Shown here piece after piece: positions 19,012-28,364 of a stretch of 64,000 bases of DNA (position 1 is the first letter of the stretch; every line of letters starts with the position of its first letter). The notes beneath the pieces are model-generated. The model was not told where the DNA came from and searched no databases. It was given only the letters and a program-made list of their open reading frames with translations. Location: the NCBI GenBank assembly GCA_937924775.1, contig CALDUT010000002.1, forward strand, positions 247,381-311,380. Reading direction: 5' to 3'. A program made the translations under genes and the position numbers. This DNA comes from an uncultured Gemmata sp. Its GTDB lineage: Bacteria; Planctomycetota; Planctomycetia; Gemmatales; Gemmataceae.

Positions 19012-19102
19012 TGGCCGCGGCAGAAGCCACTGTCCGCTCAACAGTTCCGCAGCCGGACCGGTGTTTTCAGCCAAGGCCTCTGAATTCTGAGAGCAACGGC
19101 CA

Positions 19103-20488
19103 TCAAATCAGCATGCCCGCGACGGCGGCATTGATCAGGGTAGCGAGGAAGCCGCCGGTCAAGGCGAGTAGCCCCAACTGAGCCAGTTCCCCCCGACGCT
19201 CGGGAGCCATCGCTCCGATGCCGCCCAACTGAATGCCAATGGATGCGAAATTGGCAAAACCGGTGAGGGCAAAGGCCGTCAGCGCCACCGACCGCGCTTC
19301 CAATTGCCCACCGTACTGGCTCGATAGCACCAAATACGCGACAAACTCGTTGAGAACCAGCTTCGTACCCAGCAATTCCCCCACTTTGGGCACATCAGTG
19401 GACGCCACCCCCATCAACAACGCCACCGGAGCGAAAAGCCATGAAAAGATCTGTTGCAAACTGAGCGGTCGGGTCAGACCAAGCCATCCGTGAAGCCCGA
19501 ACGCCATATCCAATTTCATGAGCAAATGATTAAAAAGTGCCACTAAAGCGATGAAAGCAATCAGCATCGCGGTGATGTTCAGTACCAACTTCATCCCTTC
19601 GCTGGCTCCTTCGGCAGCCGCGTCGAAAACATTTGCATGGGTCTGGGGAATTTCCACTTTCACATCGCCGCGCGTTACCGGTTCTTCAGTTTCCGGAAGC
19701 AATATCTTCGCGATGTACAGTCCGCACGGTGCAGCCATCACGCTGGTCGCGAGAATCGCGACCGCCTGTTCGCCCATGCCGATGGTGTTGAGCATGGCCA
19801 CATACGCGACCATCACCCCGCCGGAGATAGTCGCCATCCCGCCCACCATCAGCGTCAGCAGTTCCGACCGCGTCATCCGGGCGATGTAGGGGCGAACGAT
19901 GAGAGGGGCTTCGGTCTGGCCCATGAACACATTAGCGGTGGCGCTGAGAGTTTCGGCCCCGCTGGTGCCCATCACCCAGACCATCACCCGAGCAAAGAGT
20001 TTCACAATGAACTGGAGAACACCGAGAAAGTACAACACGGTAAAAAACGACGAGACGAAAATCACCGCTGGCAAAGCCTTGACCACAAAAATGAAGCCGC
20101 CGCCGTTCTGAAGGGCCAAACCTTTTTCCAAGGCCGCGTCGTTCAACAGCGGGCCGAAGACGAACGCCGCCCCTTCATTCGTAAAGTCGATGAATTTCTG
20201 GATGACCTCACGGATCGTCCGGAAGACATCGTATACCAGGGGGACCCGGAGTATGAGAAAGGCCAGAACGAGCTGTAACACGAACCCTGCTCCAACCGTG
20301 CGCCAATTCACCGCACGCAGATTTTTGGAGAAAAGGCAAGCCAACAGGATAAATCCCACCACCCCCAATCCGGATCGGACTTGGTCGGCCGCGGAATGTT
20401 GGATGGCGTACGCGGTCACAACAATCATGGTCAGCGCCAGGCTGATGACCCCGCGCCACCACCAAGGGGTTGAAGAATGTGCCAGCAT
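19103..20488 (-). CDS. Concentrative nucleoside transporter (CNT/NupC family)
   Basis: This 461-residue integral membrane protein of the CNT family imports nucleosides with Na+ or H+. The diagnostic motifs are GQTEAPLIVRPYI, the GGMATISGGVMVAY helix, LVLNEFVAYLVL and FANFASIGIQLGGIGAMAPERR. These are the nucleoside and cation-binding re-entrant loops of CNT transporters. There are about ten hydrophobic segments, starting with WWWRGVISLALTMIVVTAYA. It lies 118 bases downstream of the pentaheme gene on the same strand. The nucleoside specificity cannot be read reliably. Confidence 0.93.
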   Translation of the reverse strand: MLAHSSTPWWWRGVISLALTMIVVTAYAIQHSAADQVRSGLGVVGFILLACLFSKNLRAVNWRTVGAGFVLQLVLAFLILRVPLVYDVFRTIREVIQKFIDFTNEGAAFVFGPLLNDAALEKGLALQNGGGFIFVVKALPAVIFVSSFFTVLYFLGVLQFIVKLFARVMVWVMGTSGAETLSATANVFMGQTEAPLIVRPYIARMTRSELLTLMVGGMATISGGVMVAYVAMLNTIGMGEQAVAILATSVMAAPCGLYIAKILLPETEEPVTRGDVKVEIPQTHANVFDAAAEGASEGMKLVLNITAMLIAFIALVALFNHLLMKLDMAFGLHGWLGLTRPLSLQQIFSWLFAPVALLMGVASTDVPKVGELLGTKLVLNEFVAYLVLSSQYGGQLEARSVALTAFALTGFANFASIGIQLGGIGAMAPERRGELAQLGLLALTGGFLATLINAAVAGMLI

Positions 20489-20606
20489 CGATGAAGTCCC
20501 AAAAGTCGGCCGCGGCTCCGTCGGGGAGCCGTTGCCATGTGCGATTTCTTTGCGCTTCCGAGGGTGACAGGACAGTGGTTCGTCTCATCCCTCCCTTTGG
20601 CCGCGG

Positions 20607-23600
20607 TTATGGAGCGAAGAATTCCTTCAAGAGGTTGTCGTCATTTTTCGGCAAAGCCCACAGATCGACGGTGAAACGAACGGCACCGGGTGTGGCTGGG
20701 GGTGGGATTTGCACAAGCGCCAGCCAGCCGTTGGGTTGGGCCGGGACGAACCGCCACTTGGCCCCCTCGGGCCAATCCCGGGCTTCGAGCACCACCGCCC
20801 GTTCGCCCTCGAATAAGACCACCCGCAGGCCCGCGGTGGGGCTGCCGACGTCCGCCGTGGTCGAATCTGGCTTCTGTTCTTGCCCGGTGCGGGTAAAAAT
20901 CCGGGGCCTTGACGCGCTGCGCCCGGCCAAAAACCAAGTGTGGTAGTCGCGCGGCAGTTGGACTTCCAATTGGCGAGACAGCCCGTTGGCTAAAGGGCTC
21001 TGCAGAGGAGCGGGAGTTTCCGCAACCTCCAAGATGGCCCCACGGCCGCCTTCATCCAGCCGGTAAAGGAAAGTGGGCCGGCCATCTGGGGCGAGACGAT
21101 ACCCCTGGAATTGGACGGCTTTCGGTCCGTCGTAGATCCGCGGAGGATCGTCGGGTAGGGGGCGGCCAAAGGCGGGATGTTGGGCTCGGGCGAGAAAATC
21201 GGGTGGGATTTTCCCGGTGGCGGTCAGACCCCAGGGGTGGCCGGGTGGGGCGGTCCAGAACCGCTGGCCGAGAATGCGGGCCGGATTACCGCCGCGGTTG
21301 TTCCACACAGGAGACGCGTCGAGGAAATTCCCGCCCCAGGCGTAGACAATGCGGCACTCCTCGGCGCTGAACGCCACGGAGATTCCCCCGGGGTAGCCCA
21401 CCGCAATCGCTCGGCTGCCGGCATCCGGCATGAAGGTTCGGAGAATCTCGGCCCGGTCCTTCACCGTGATCACGACTCCCTTGGGCAGTTCTAATCCCTC
21501 CGGCAATGGCAAGCCCGGACCGAGGGCGAGATAAGCCCACATCGCTTCCGCTTGCTGGCGCGGATCGCCGCCAAAGATGGTCTTTTGAACCGATTGACCA
21601 TCGATGAAAGCCTGCGGCATACGCGTACCCGGCGACATCCGCAGTGGTTGGCTGAGCCATCGTTCGTACCATTCGTAACGGACTCGTTGATTGATGGTCG
21701 CCAGATCGGGTCCACGGGTTCCGGTATTGGCAAATCCGCCAATATCGTGACAGGAAACACAGCCCAAACCGCCTTTGCCAATCAGTTCGCGACCCGCGGC
21801 CACTTTCGCCGCGGTGCGTGCGACGGTGTGAATCGTGTCGTCGGGAGTCATACCTTCGAGTGCGGCCAAGGCTTCCGGCAGAAACCCCACATTCTGCGAA
21901 CCATACTGGGGCATGCGCAACCCCATCCACGGCCGGGCCCGGCCACCGTGCAGTAGAACGGATTTCAGCCATGCTGTACGCGATTTGTGCCCAATCCCGG
22001 TGAGAACCGGTGGGCGGACTTCATCCGCATTATTCGCTTTCTCGAACAATTGCATCTGGGCGGCCAGTTCTAAGGGAATTCCGCCCTCGCCATCGCGTGG
22101 GTGGCAATTGAGGCAATGGAAGCGACGGAAGGCCACGCGGGCTTGGTACGCAGACGCGGCGCTCCCAGCCCCGGAGAGACCCTTTGTGACAAAAGCGACA
22201 AGGGCTTCTCGCTCCCGCGCATCGAGTAGATACACCGGGGTTTTCCCTGGATCGGGTCGGGCATCCAGGCAGCCTTTCGCCCCGGCTTGCGTGATCGCTG
22301 CAAGGGCGGGGAAGGCCGTGGAAACCGTACGCGCTTGGCCTTTCTCGGTGATTTCGTGGCAGTTGAGGCATCCTTTGGTGTGAACCAAGCGGGAACCAAG
22401 TTCTCGCCACTGCTGCGCCGCTGGTAGTTCCTGGAAACGCCGCTGTTCGGCCTTGGTGGCTTGGCCCAAAACAGTTGGAGCCAATTCCGTGGGGCGCAGT
22501 TGCGGCGGGGGCAGTTGATCCGGGGTGATGTTCTCGTCATTGGTTCGACACAGATAGCGGGCGATGTCGAGGGCTTCGGCATCGCTCAGATTCATCTGGG
22601 GCATCCGACCGCGGGGGTTGTGTTTCAGGGGATCGCGAAGATAGGCAGCCAAGGCTTCAGGTCGCGTTTTGCTGCCGAGTTGGCCGAGATGGTATTTCGC
22701 CGTAGGGCCGGCACGCGTACCCAGACCGTAGATCCATTCCTCCGGTTTGAGACGCGGTTTGTCGTCCTCATCGTCTTGGAATTTTCGCGGCAGAGGATCA
22801 TTGTGACAAGCCGCGCAGCCGGTGGTGTGATAAAGCCCGCGGCCGCGTTCTAGACTTTGGCGGAGATCGTTGGGCGGAAGTACGGGATACTTGTAGACCG
22901 TCAGCGGTGAACCGGACAACGCCACCAGATATTGTGTGATCGCATAGCGTTCCGCGGCTCCCATGGCAGTATCGGGGAACATCCGGGGCATGGTAGTGTG
23001 GGGGCGAATTGAGGCAGGGTTGGCCAACCAAGCGTAGATCCAACCGGGATAAGCCCGCTTGCCGACATCGGTCAGGTTCGGGCCAGAACGCTCCACAAGC
23101 GTTTTGGCCATCGCGTCGGTGGTGGCGGGTTTGTGACATTTGGCACAAGCGAGTTCCTCGAACTGAAAACGGCCCTGCTCCAGCCGCACATGGTCGTTGA
23201 AAGAGGCTGGCCGTTCTTGGGGATGATGGCCTAAAAACTGATACGCCAGCGGCTCGCGAATGAAGCCCGGTCCTTGCCAGAGAACTTCCACAACGACCGG
23301 CCCGGTGTCGCTGGCACGCTCGAAGGTGAATGCGAGGGGCCGCACACCGCCGGGGGAAGGGATTTCTGGCGATTGGAATTCACGTGGGCTATCGGCCGGA
23401 CCGTCTCCCTGGAGGACCGTTCGGCCATCAGTTGTCAATTCAAACGTTCCCCCTTGGACGCGGACTGTGAAGCGATAATTGCCCGCCCGGCTGAAGTTCA
23501 CATATCCACGCCAAACCATCTGCTGGCCCGACTTCAGCACCGGATGCGGCGTTTCCCCTCGGGCCAGAGCCATGGCGATCGTCGGCTCCAAGCGAATGAT

Positions 23601-23747
23601 TTCGCGTCCAACCGGGGGAGATTGGTCGCGGTAGGTGGCTAGTAGCCCTGGTTGCAGGTCCGACGGCTCGACTGCTCCACTGGTCGCTGCCGCGCCGGCC
23701 ACGGTGATAGCGAGAAGGACAACGCGGTGATACATGGGTGTGCGCAT
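20607..23747 (-). CDS. Secreted pentaheme cytochrome c with N-terminal PA14-like domain
   Basis: This 1046-residue exported protein has a signal peptide (MYHRVVLLAITVAGAAATSG; the start may be ATG 23747 or 23735). Residues 30-175 form a PA14-like beta-sandwich (WRGYVNFSRAGNYRFTVRV, ELTTDGRTVLQGDG). Five CxxCH heme sites follow: CAKCH 201, CAACH 311, CLNCH 460, CLNCH 545 and CVSCH 663, with MPQM/MPRM-type methionines that could be axial ligands. About 300 C-terminal residues are beta-rich and resemble a propeller or carbohydrate-binding fold. It is presumably periplasmic or cell-surface and moves electrons during breakdown of a sugar-like substrate. It is divergent from the M24 gene; a perfect inverted repeat lies between. 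Confidence 0.87.
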   Translation of the reverse strand: MRTPMYHRVVLLAITVAGAAATSGAVEPSDLQPGLLATYRDQSPPVGREIIRLEPTIAMALARGETPHPVLKSGQQMVWRGYVNFSRAGNYRFTVRVQGGTFELTTDGRTVLQGDGPADSPREFQSPEIPSPGGVRPLAFTFERASDTGPVVVEVLWQGPGFIREPLAYQFLGHHPQERPASFNDHVRLEQGRFQFEELACAKCHKPATTDAMAKTLVERSGPNLTDVGKRAYPGWIYAWLANPASIRPHTTMPRMFPDTAMGAAERYAITQYLVALSGSPLTVYKYPVLPPNDLRQSLERGRGLYHTTGCAACHNDPLPRKFQDDEDDKPRLKPEEWIYGLGTRAGPTAKYHLGQLGSKTRPEALAAYLRDPLKHNPRGRMPQMNLSDAEALDIARYLCRTNDENITPDQLPPPQLRPTELAPTVLGQATKAEQRRFQELPAAQQWRELGSRLVHTKGCLNCHEITEKGQARTVSTAFPALAAITQAGAKGCLDARPDPGKTPVYLLDAREREALVAFVTKGLSGAGSAASAYQARVAFRRFHCLNCHPRDGEGGIPLELAAQMQLFEKANNADEVRPPVLTGIGHKSRTAWLKSVLLHGGRARPWMGLRMPQYGSQNVGFLPEALAALEGMTPDDTIHTVARTAAKVAAGRELIGKGGLGCVSCHDIGGFANTGTRGPDLATINQRVRYEWYERWLSQPLRMSPGTRMPQAFIDGQSVQKTIFGGDPRQQAEAMWAYLALGPGLPLPEGLELPKGVVITVKDRAEILRTFMPDAGSRAIAVGYPGGISVAFSAEECRIVYAWGGNFLDASPVWNNRGGNPARILGQRFWTAPPGHPWGLTATGKIPPDFLARAQHPAFGRPLPDDPPRIYDGPKAVQFQGYRLAPDGRPTFLYRLDEGGRGAILEVAETPAPLQSPLANGLSRQLEVQLPRDYHTWFLAGRSASRPRIFTRTGQEQKPDSTTADVGSPTAGLRVVLFEGERAVVLEARDWPEGAKWRFVPAQPNGWLALVQIPPPATPGAVRFTVDLWALPKNDDNLLKEFFAP

Positions 23748-23803
23748 GAGTGAACGCGTGTGTGACGAGGATGGTTGGAGAGACCTTGATTATGCGGAAG
23801 ACG

Positions 23804-23830
23804 CTAGCTGTCGCAAGCCGAAACAGCTAG
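23804..23830. promoter_or_regulatory. Perfect inverted repeat between divergent genes (possible operator)
   Basis: CTAGCTGT (23804-23811) and ACAGCTAG (23823-23830) are exact reverse complements separated by 11 bases. They lie in the 110-base gap between the pentaheme gene (minus) and the M24 peptidase gene (plus). No T tract follows on either strand, so an operator is more likely than a terminator. Confidence 0.35.
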
Positions 23831-23857
23831 GTTAGTCGCAATCCTTGAGGGTGTGTT

Positions 23858-25039
23858 ATGTTCCATCTCGATGCGATTCAAGCGGCCATCCGCGAACAGG
23901 GCTGCGACGGTTGGCTTCTCTACGACTTCCGCGGACAAAATCTTCTGGCGCAACGCGTCGCGGGGGTGATGCCGAAGTTGTCGCGGCGGTGGTTCTATTT
24001 CATCCCCGCGACCGGCGAACCCAAGAAGCTCGTTCATGCCATCGAGCCTGGTTCACTCGATCATCTCCCGGGCCACTCCAAGATTGTTTATCGGCGGTGG
24101 CAGGAGCTGGAAGCGGCAGTAGGTCAACTGGTGGCCGGGGCGCAGCGGGTGGCGATGGAGTACAGTGAGCGCAATGCCAACCCGTACATTGGCCGCGTGG
24201 ATGCTGGAACCGTTGAATTAGTGCGTTCTTTCGGTTGCTCGATTGTCAGCTCGGGCGATCTCATTCAGCAATTCGAGGCGACGTGGGACGATGAACAGGA
24301 GCAATCACATTTCGCCGCGGCGAAATTGTGCCGGTCGGCGTTCGACGTGGCCTTTGAGTTCATTGCCGAGCAAATCCGCCAACACGGGAAGGTGATGGAA
24401 ACCGCGGTTCAATCCCGGATCCTACAGTTCTTCACCGACAATCGCCTGACGACATATAGTCCGCCGATTGTTGGTGTTGGCCCACACAGTGGCGACCCGC
24501 ACTTCGATACCAGCCCCGCGACCGATCAACCGATTGAACACGGTTCCTTTGTGCTGATCGACCTGTGGGCCAAGCTGGATCAGCCCCGGGCTGTGTACGC
24601 GGATTACACCCGCGTGGCGTATGTCGGTGAGGAGGTCCCCGAGCGGTACACGAACATTTTCCAGATTGTCGCGGCGGCTCGCGATGCGGGGATTGGTTGC
24701 GTGCAGGAAGCGTTCGCCACCAACCGGCCGCTGCAAGGTTGGGAAGTGGATCACGCGACACGATCAGTGATCGAACAGGCCGGCTACGGCGATTACTTCA
24801 CGCACCGCACAGGTCACAACATCGGCCAGGAAGTGCATGGTAATGGCACACACATCGACGGGCTGGAAACCCGCGACGATCGCCGCATCATTCGCCGCAC
24901 TTGCTTTAGCATCGAACCGGGGATTTATCTGTCGGAATTTGGCGTGCGTAGCGAGGTGGATGTTTACATCGACGCTCAAGGAACAGTTCACGTCACCGGC
25001 GGTGAGCCGCAGCGGGAAGTCCACCGCATTCGAGTATGA
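23858..25039 (+). CDS. M24-family Xaa-Pro aminopeptidase-like protein
   Basis: This 393-residue protein has a creatinase-like N-terminal domain and a C-terminal pita-bread metallopeptidase domain. The five metal ligands are recognisable: D in VLIDLWAK, D in VYADYTRVAYVG, H in HRTGHNIGQEVHG, E in SIEPGIYL, and E in RSEVDVYID. It should remove the N-terminal residue before proline from short peptides, in the cytoplasm (no signal peptide). Start ATG 23858 gives the usual short N-terminus. It is convergent with the RarD gene, 78 bases away. Confidence 0.9.
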   Translation: MFHLDAIQAAIREQGCDGWLLYDFRGQNLLAQRVAGVMPKLSRRWFYFIPATGEPKKLVHAIEPGSLDHLPGHSKIVYRRWQELEAAVGQLVAGAQRVAMEYSERNANPYIGRVDAGTVELVRSFGCSIVSSGDLIQQFEATWDDEQEQSHFAAAKLCRSAFDVAFEFIAEQIRQHGKVMETAVQSRILQFFTDNRLTTYSPPIVGVGPHSGDPHFDTSPATDQPIEHGSFVLIDLWAKLDQPRAVYADYTRVAYVGEEVPERYTNIFQIVAAARDAGIGCVQEAFATNRPLQGWEVDHATRSVIEQAGYGDYFTHRTGHNIGQEVHGNGTHIDGLETRDDRRIIRRTCFSIEPGIYLSEFGVRSEVDVYIDAQGTVHVTGGEPQREVHRIRV

Positions 25040-25117
25040 AACGGCAATGAACACAACGGCGGAATCGGACCAATCGCCAAGCACTCTCGATTCAGCTCAT
25101 GCAGGAATTTTCGCGTC

Positions 25118-26113
25118 TCAGCGAACGACCGGTGGGCGGACACGGACCGCTCCTTCGGTCGGGTAGATTCCATCACAGGACGGCGGAGCGGCGGTCGCAC
25201 GGCGGTTCCGGCGGCGGGCCTGCCGAACCTGCCAGGCAGTATCGGTGATGAAAATTCCCACTGCGGTCCAAATGCACACAAAGGCAGCCATCATTTCGGG
25301 TTTCAACTCCTCGCCCAGCCAGGTGACGGCGATCAGCATCTGCACCGTGGGTGAAATGAATTGCATGAAACTGAGCGTTAATAACGGTAAACGCCGGATC
25401 GCGAGGGTGTATGTCAACAGAGGAACCACGGTGACAACCCCACTGGCCGCGATCAATGCATTCAAAGGCCAATCGGTGGCGGAAAAGTGATTCCCTCCGG
25501 TGAAGCTGAGAACGACGAGAAACCCCAGCGATGGTGGGAGCAACACCAGGGTTTCCACTGTCAGGCCGGTCATGCTATCCACCGGGGCGACCTTCCGTAC
25601 CAAGCCATAGAAGCCGAAAGTGATGGGCAACGCCACAGCCAACCAGGTGAAGGTTCCCGAGCAAACGAACGGAATCGCGACACCCAGGGCCACCAGCGAT
25701 AGCGCCGGATAATGTGCCGGTCGCAACTTCTCTCGCAAAAACAGTGTGGCTAAGGCCGCATTCACCAAGGGCATCATGTAGTAACCCAGGCTGGCTTCCG
25801 TTACTCGCCCAGTGACGGTCGCGTAGATGTACAAAAGCCAATTGATGGCGAGCAGAAACGCCGACAGGGTGAGTGTCGAAACCAATCGCCGGGACCGTAC
25901 CACGCGAAGAACGTCCCCTAGGCCGGAGGAAAACACTAACAACACCGCGACCACCGGGAGCGACCAGGCGATCCGGTGGGCCAGGATTTCCCACGCCTCG
26001 ACACCGGCCTCCTTCAACTCGGCGAAGTACAGCGGCACCAACCCCCACCATACATAGGCAACAAGCCCGAAAATCAGGCCGGATCGGAACTGTGCCGCTT
26101 GCGAATCCCCCAC
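25118..26113 (-). CDS. rarD: RarD-type EamA-family permease
   Basis: This 331-residue membrane protein with about ten hydrophobic segments matches the RarD family. Its markers are GLVAYVWWGLVPLYF, EILAHRIAWSLPVV, INWLLYIYATVTGRVTEASLGYY, the YYMMPLVNAALATLFLREKL helix and ALIAASGVVTVVPLLTY. RarD proteins are predicted drug/metabolite exporters whose substrate is not known. It is about 30 residues longer than usual at the C-terminus, with a basic and then flexible tail (RRRNRRATAAP). It starts 17 bases after the Rieske oxygenase stop, so the two are probably one operon. Confidence 0.9.
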   Translation of the reverse strand: MGDSQAAQFRSGLIFGLVAYVWWGLVPLYFAELKEAGVEAWEILAHRIAWSLPVVAVLLVFSSGLGDVLRVVRSRRLVSTLTLSAFLLAINWLLYIYATVTGRVTEASLGYYMMPLVNAALATLFLREKLRPAHYPALSLVALGVAIPFVCSGTFTWLAVALPITFGFYGLVRKVAPVDSMTGLTVETLVLLPPSLGFLVVLSFTGGNHFSATDWPLNALIAASGVVTVVPLLTYTLAIRRLPLLTLSFMQFISPTVQMLIAVTWLGEELKPEMMAAFVCIWTAVGIFITDTAWQVRQARRRNRRATAAPPSCDGIYPTEGAVRVRPPVVR

Positions 26114-26130
26114 GAAAAAGACTCCTCAAT

Positions 26131-27249
26131 TCAGCTGGGTGTTGAAAATTTCGCTTTGGCCTGAATTTGCAGCCAACGGGCCAACAATCGGTGGAAGTGA
26201 TAACCACCGTTTTCGCGTTTCACACTGAATCGCCCGGTGGTATAACTCCGGCTGCGGAGATTCCGCTGCACTTCCTCGCAAACGCTGATGTCTTCGGCCT
26301 GCACTTGCTCGGCAACGTCGATACTTTGCTGTTTGAAGTCGTCGGGGAGGTTGTCCGCAAAATAAAAGTCGAAAATAACCCGACACTGATTGACTCCCAA
26401 CGGCAGAACCCAATTCGTATCCATCACGCCGGCGTAGGAATTGAGCATGAAGTTCGGGTACACCCACCAATAAGCGGCAACTCCGGTACGGGTGCGGCCC
26501 ACCTCGCCGTCCGCGGGTTGGGTGGGGGCGGTTTGAACAACCGTGTGACCGTGGCAGGACGTTCGGTATTGGGAATAATCGAGTGATCCCGCCAACCCCG
26601 GATGAACCGTGTTGACGTGGTAGCCCCCGTCGAGGTAATTATCGACATACACTTTCCAATTGCAGGCCAGATCGTAAGTTTTTCGGCCATACCAGTGGAG
26701 CTGATCGAAAGGCTGGTGCTTTTCCGCCCATTGATGGAGGGGAGCGAGGACATCGGCCAACGGCTCCCGGGGCGCGGTGAGGTGAACCCAGACAAACGGA
26801 CCCCATTCGGCCACCGCGATGGGCGGAAGCCCATTATCGTCACGGCAGAAATTTTCGACGCCATCAAACTCCGGTACGCCGCGCAGTTGTCCGCGGAGGT
26901 CATAGGTCCATCCGTGGTAGTGGCAGCGGAGCTTTGTGACTGAACCGCACGCCTCGGTACATAGCCGCGCGGCCCGGTGGCGGCATACGTTGAAGAACCC
27001 CCGCAGCACCCCATCGTCGCCGCGAATCACCAACACCGGTTCGCCGGCGATTTCGGCCGTTAAGAATTGGCCCGGTTGGGCCACCTGTTCGCAGCGGCCC
27101 ACCCATTGCCACGTTCGAGCAAACACCGCATCACGTTCGTATTCGTACACTTCCGGCGTGGTGTACCACGAATTGGGAATCGTGGTGGCCCGTTCCAGCG
27201 GCAATTCGGGGTCAAATTGGGAGAGGATATTCCAGAGAGTACCGCTCAT
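26131..27249 (-). CDS. Rieske non-heme iron oxygenase, choline-monooxygenase-like alpha subunit
   Basis: This 372-residue protein has a Rieske [2Fe-2S] domain with ligands C89/H91 (CRHRAARLC) and C109/H112 (CHYHGW). Its catalytic domain holds the mononuclear iron site CNWKVYVDNYLDGGYHVNTVH (H211, H216, bridging D203). That stretch resembles plant choline monooxygenase and related betaine-type demethylases more than classical benzene dioxygenases. The reaction would be hydroxylation or demethylation of a quaternary or methylated amine, or a related substrate, using O2. No reductase or ferredoxin gene is adjacent, so the electron donor must be encoded elsewhere. It is followed at 17 bases by rarD. 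Confidence 0.88.
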   Translation of the reverse strand: MSGTLWNILSQFDPELPLERATTIPNSWYTTPEVYEYERDAVFARTWQWVGRCEQVAQPGQFLTAEIAGEPVLVIRGDDGVLRGFFNVCRHRAARLCTEACGSVTKLRCHYHGWTYDLRGQLRGVPEFDGVENFCRDDNGLPPIAVAEWGPFVWVHLTAPREPLADVLAPLHQWAEKHQPFDQLHWYGRKTYDLACNWKVYVDNYLDGGYHVNTVHPGLAGSLDYSQYRTSCHGHTVVQTAPTQPADGEVGRTRTGVAAYWWVYPNFMLNSYAGVMDTNWVLPLGVNQCRVIFDFYFADNLPDDFKQQSIDVAEQVQAEDISVCEEVQRNLRSRSYTTGRFSVKRENGGYHFHRLLARWLQIQAKAKFSTPS

Positions 27250-27349
27250 GGAAGGGGTCCTTTCAGTGACGGATGAACAACCAAGGCCTCCTTGTGACTT
27301 TCTGTGATGCCCAGCGGCATCAGAATCCCTGCTGATGTTCAGGTTCTGT

Positions 27350-28159
27350 TCAGATCGTCACCGCGGAGAACCCGCCATCCACAAGGATATTCTGCCCGGT
27401 GACGAAGCTACTGGCTTTGGGCGAAGCCAACCAGATGACGGCCCCGGCGAGCTCTTCGGGGTTGCCAAAACGGCCCATCGGGGTGTGGCTAATGATCGCC
27501 TGGCCACGTTCGGTGTAGGTGCCATCCTCGTTCATTAAAAGGCGGCGGTTTTGTTCTGCGGGGAAAAAACCGGGGCTGATGGCATTGACGCGAACACCCT
27601 TGGGAGCCCATTCCCGGGCCAGCCACAGGGTCAGATTCAGCACCGCGGCTTTTGAGGCGGAGTAAGCAACCACCCGCGATAGGGGAATCACCGACGCCAT
27701 CGACGCGATGTTGATGATGCTTCCCTTGCCCGCGGCGACCATGTTTTCCCCAAAGATTTGGCAGGGGAGCAAGGTCCCGCCCACCAGATTCAGATCGAAG
27801 ACCGCATTCCAGCCATCCAGGGGCAGTTTGCAGAAGTCGCCGCCCGGTGGAACCGTCCCTTCGGGTTTGTTTCCTCCGGCCCCGTTGACCAGGACCGTAA
27901 TGTTCCCGAAGTGAGAAATAATCGTGTCGCGAGCGCGGGTGAGCGATTCCGGATTCATCGCGTCGGCAGCCACGAAAAGGGCCTTTCCCCCGGCTTTCTC
28001 GATGTGCCGGACCCGTTCGCGGCCACGCTCTTCGTTGCGGCCCAGGACGGCCACTGCGGCTCCCGCGGCCGCCAGGGCGTCGGCCATCGCCCCGCCCAAT
28101 ACACCGGTACCGCCAAAAACGGCCGCAACTTCCCCGGATAAATCAAAAAGATGAGTCAT
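27350..28159 (-). CDS. SDR oxidoreductase, D-mannonate/fructuronate-reductase-like
   Basis: This 269-residue classical short-chain dehydrogenase has the cofactor loop GGTGVLGGAMADAL, the VLVNGAGG motif, catalytic Ser in IINIASMASV, the Tyr-x3-Lys pair in VAYSASKAA, and VRVNAISPGFF. The start MTHLFDLSGEVAAVFGG and the long substrate loop (FFPAEQNRRLLMNEDGTYTERG) resemble the SDR-type D-mannonate oxidoreductases of hexuronate catabolism. This sub-assignment is from memory and less sure than the family. No other uronate genes are nearby. It sits 100 bases upstream of the Rieske gene on the same strand. Confidence 0.87.
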   Translation of the reverse strand: MTHLFDLSGEVAAVFGGTGVLGGAMADALAAAGAAVAVLGRNEERGRERVRHIEKAGGKALFVAADAMNPESLTRARDTIISHFGNITVLVNGAGGNKPEGTVPPGGDFCKLPLDGWNAVFDLNLVGGTLLPCQIFGENMVAAGKGSIINIASMASVIPLSRVVAYSASKAAVLNLTLWLAREWAPKGVRVNAISPGFFPAEQNRRLLMNEDGTYTERGQAIISHTPMGRFGNPEELAGAVIWLASPKASSFVTGQNILVDGGFSAVTI

Positions 28160-28364
28160 CGGAGTGTCTCAGGTTCGGTCGTCGGCCATCCCCATGCAAT
28201 GACCGGATAAGCGCCTCATGAGTTTGGCAGAGCTTAGAAAACGAGCATCGGAAGCGAGCAGAAGCCTCGACCACTTCCACCACCGGTTCATGCTTTGGCT
28301 TGTAGTAGCCTGACGGTGTTGTAGTGGTCGCCGCAGCTTCCGACGCGGTCGTCCGTTCGGCCTG

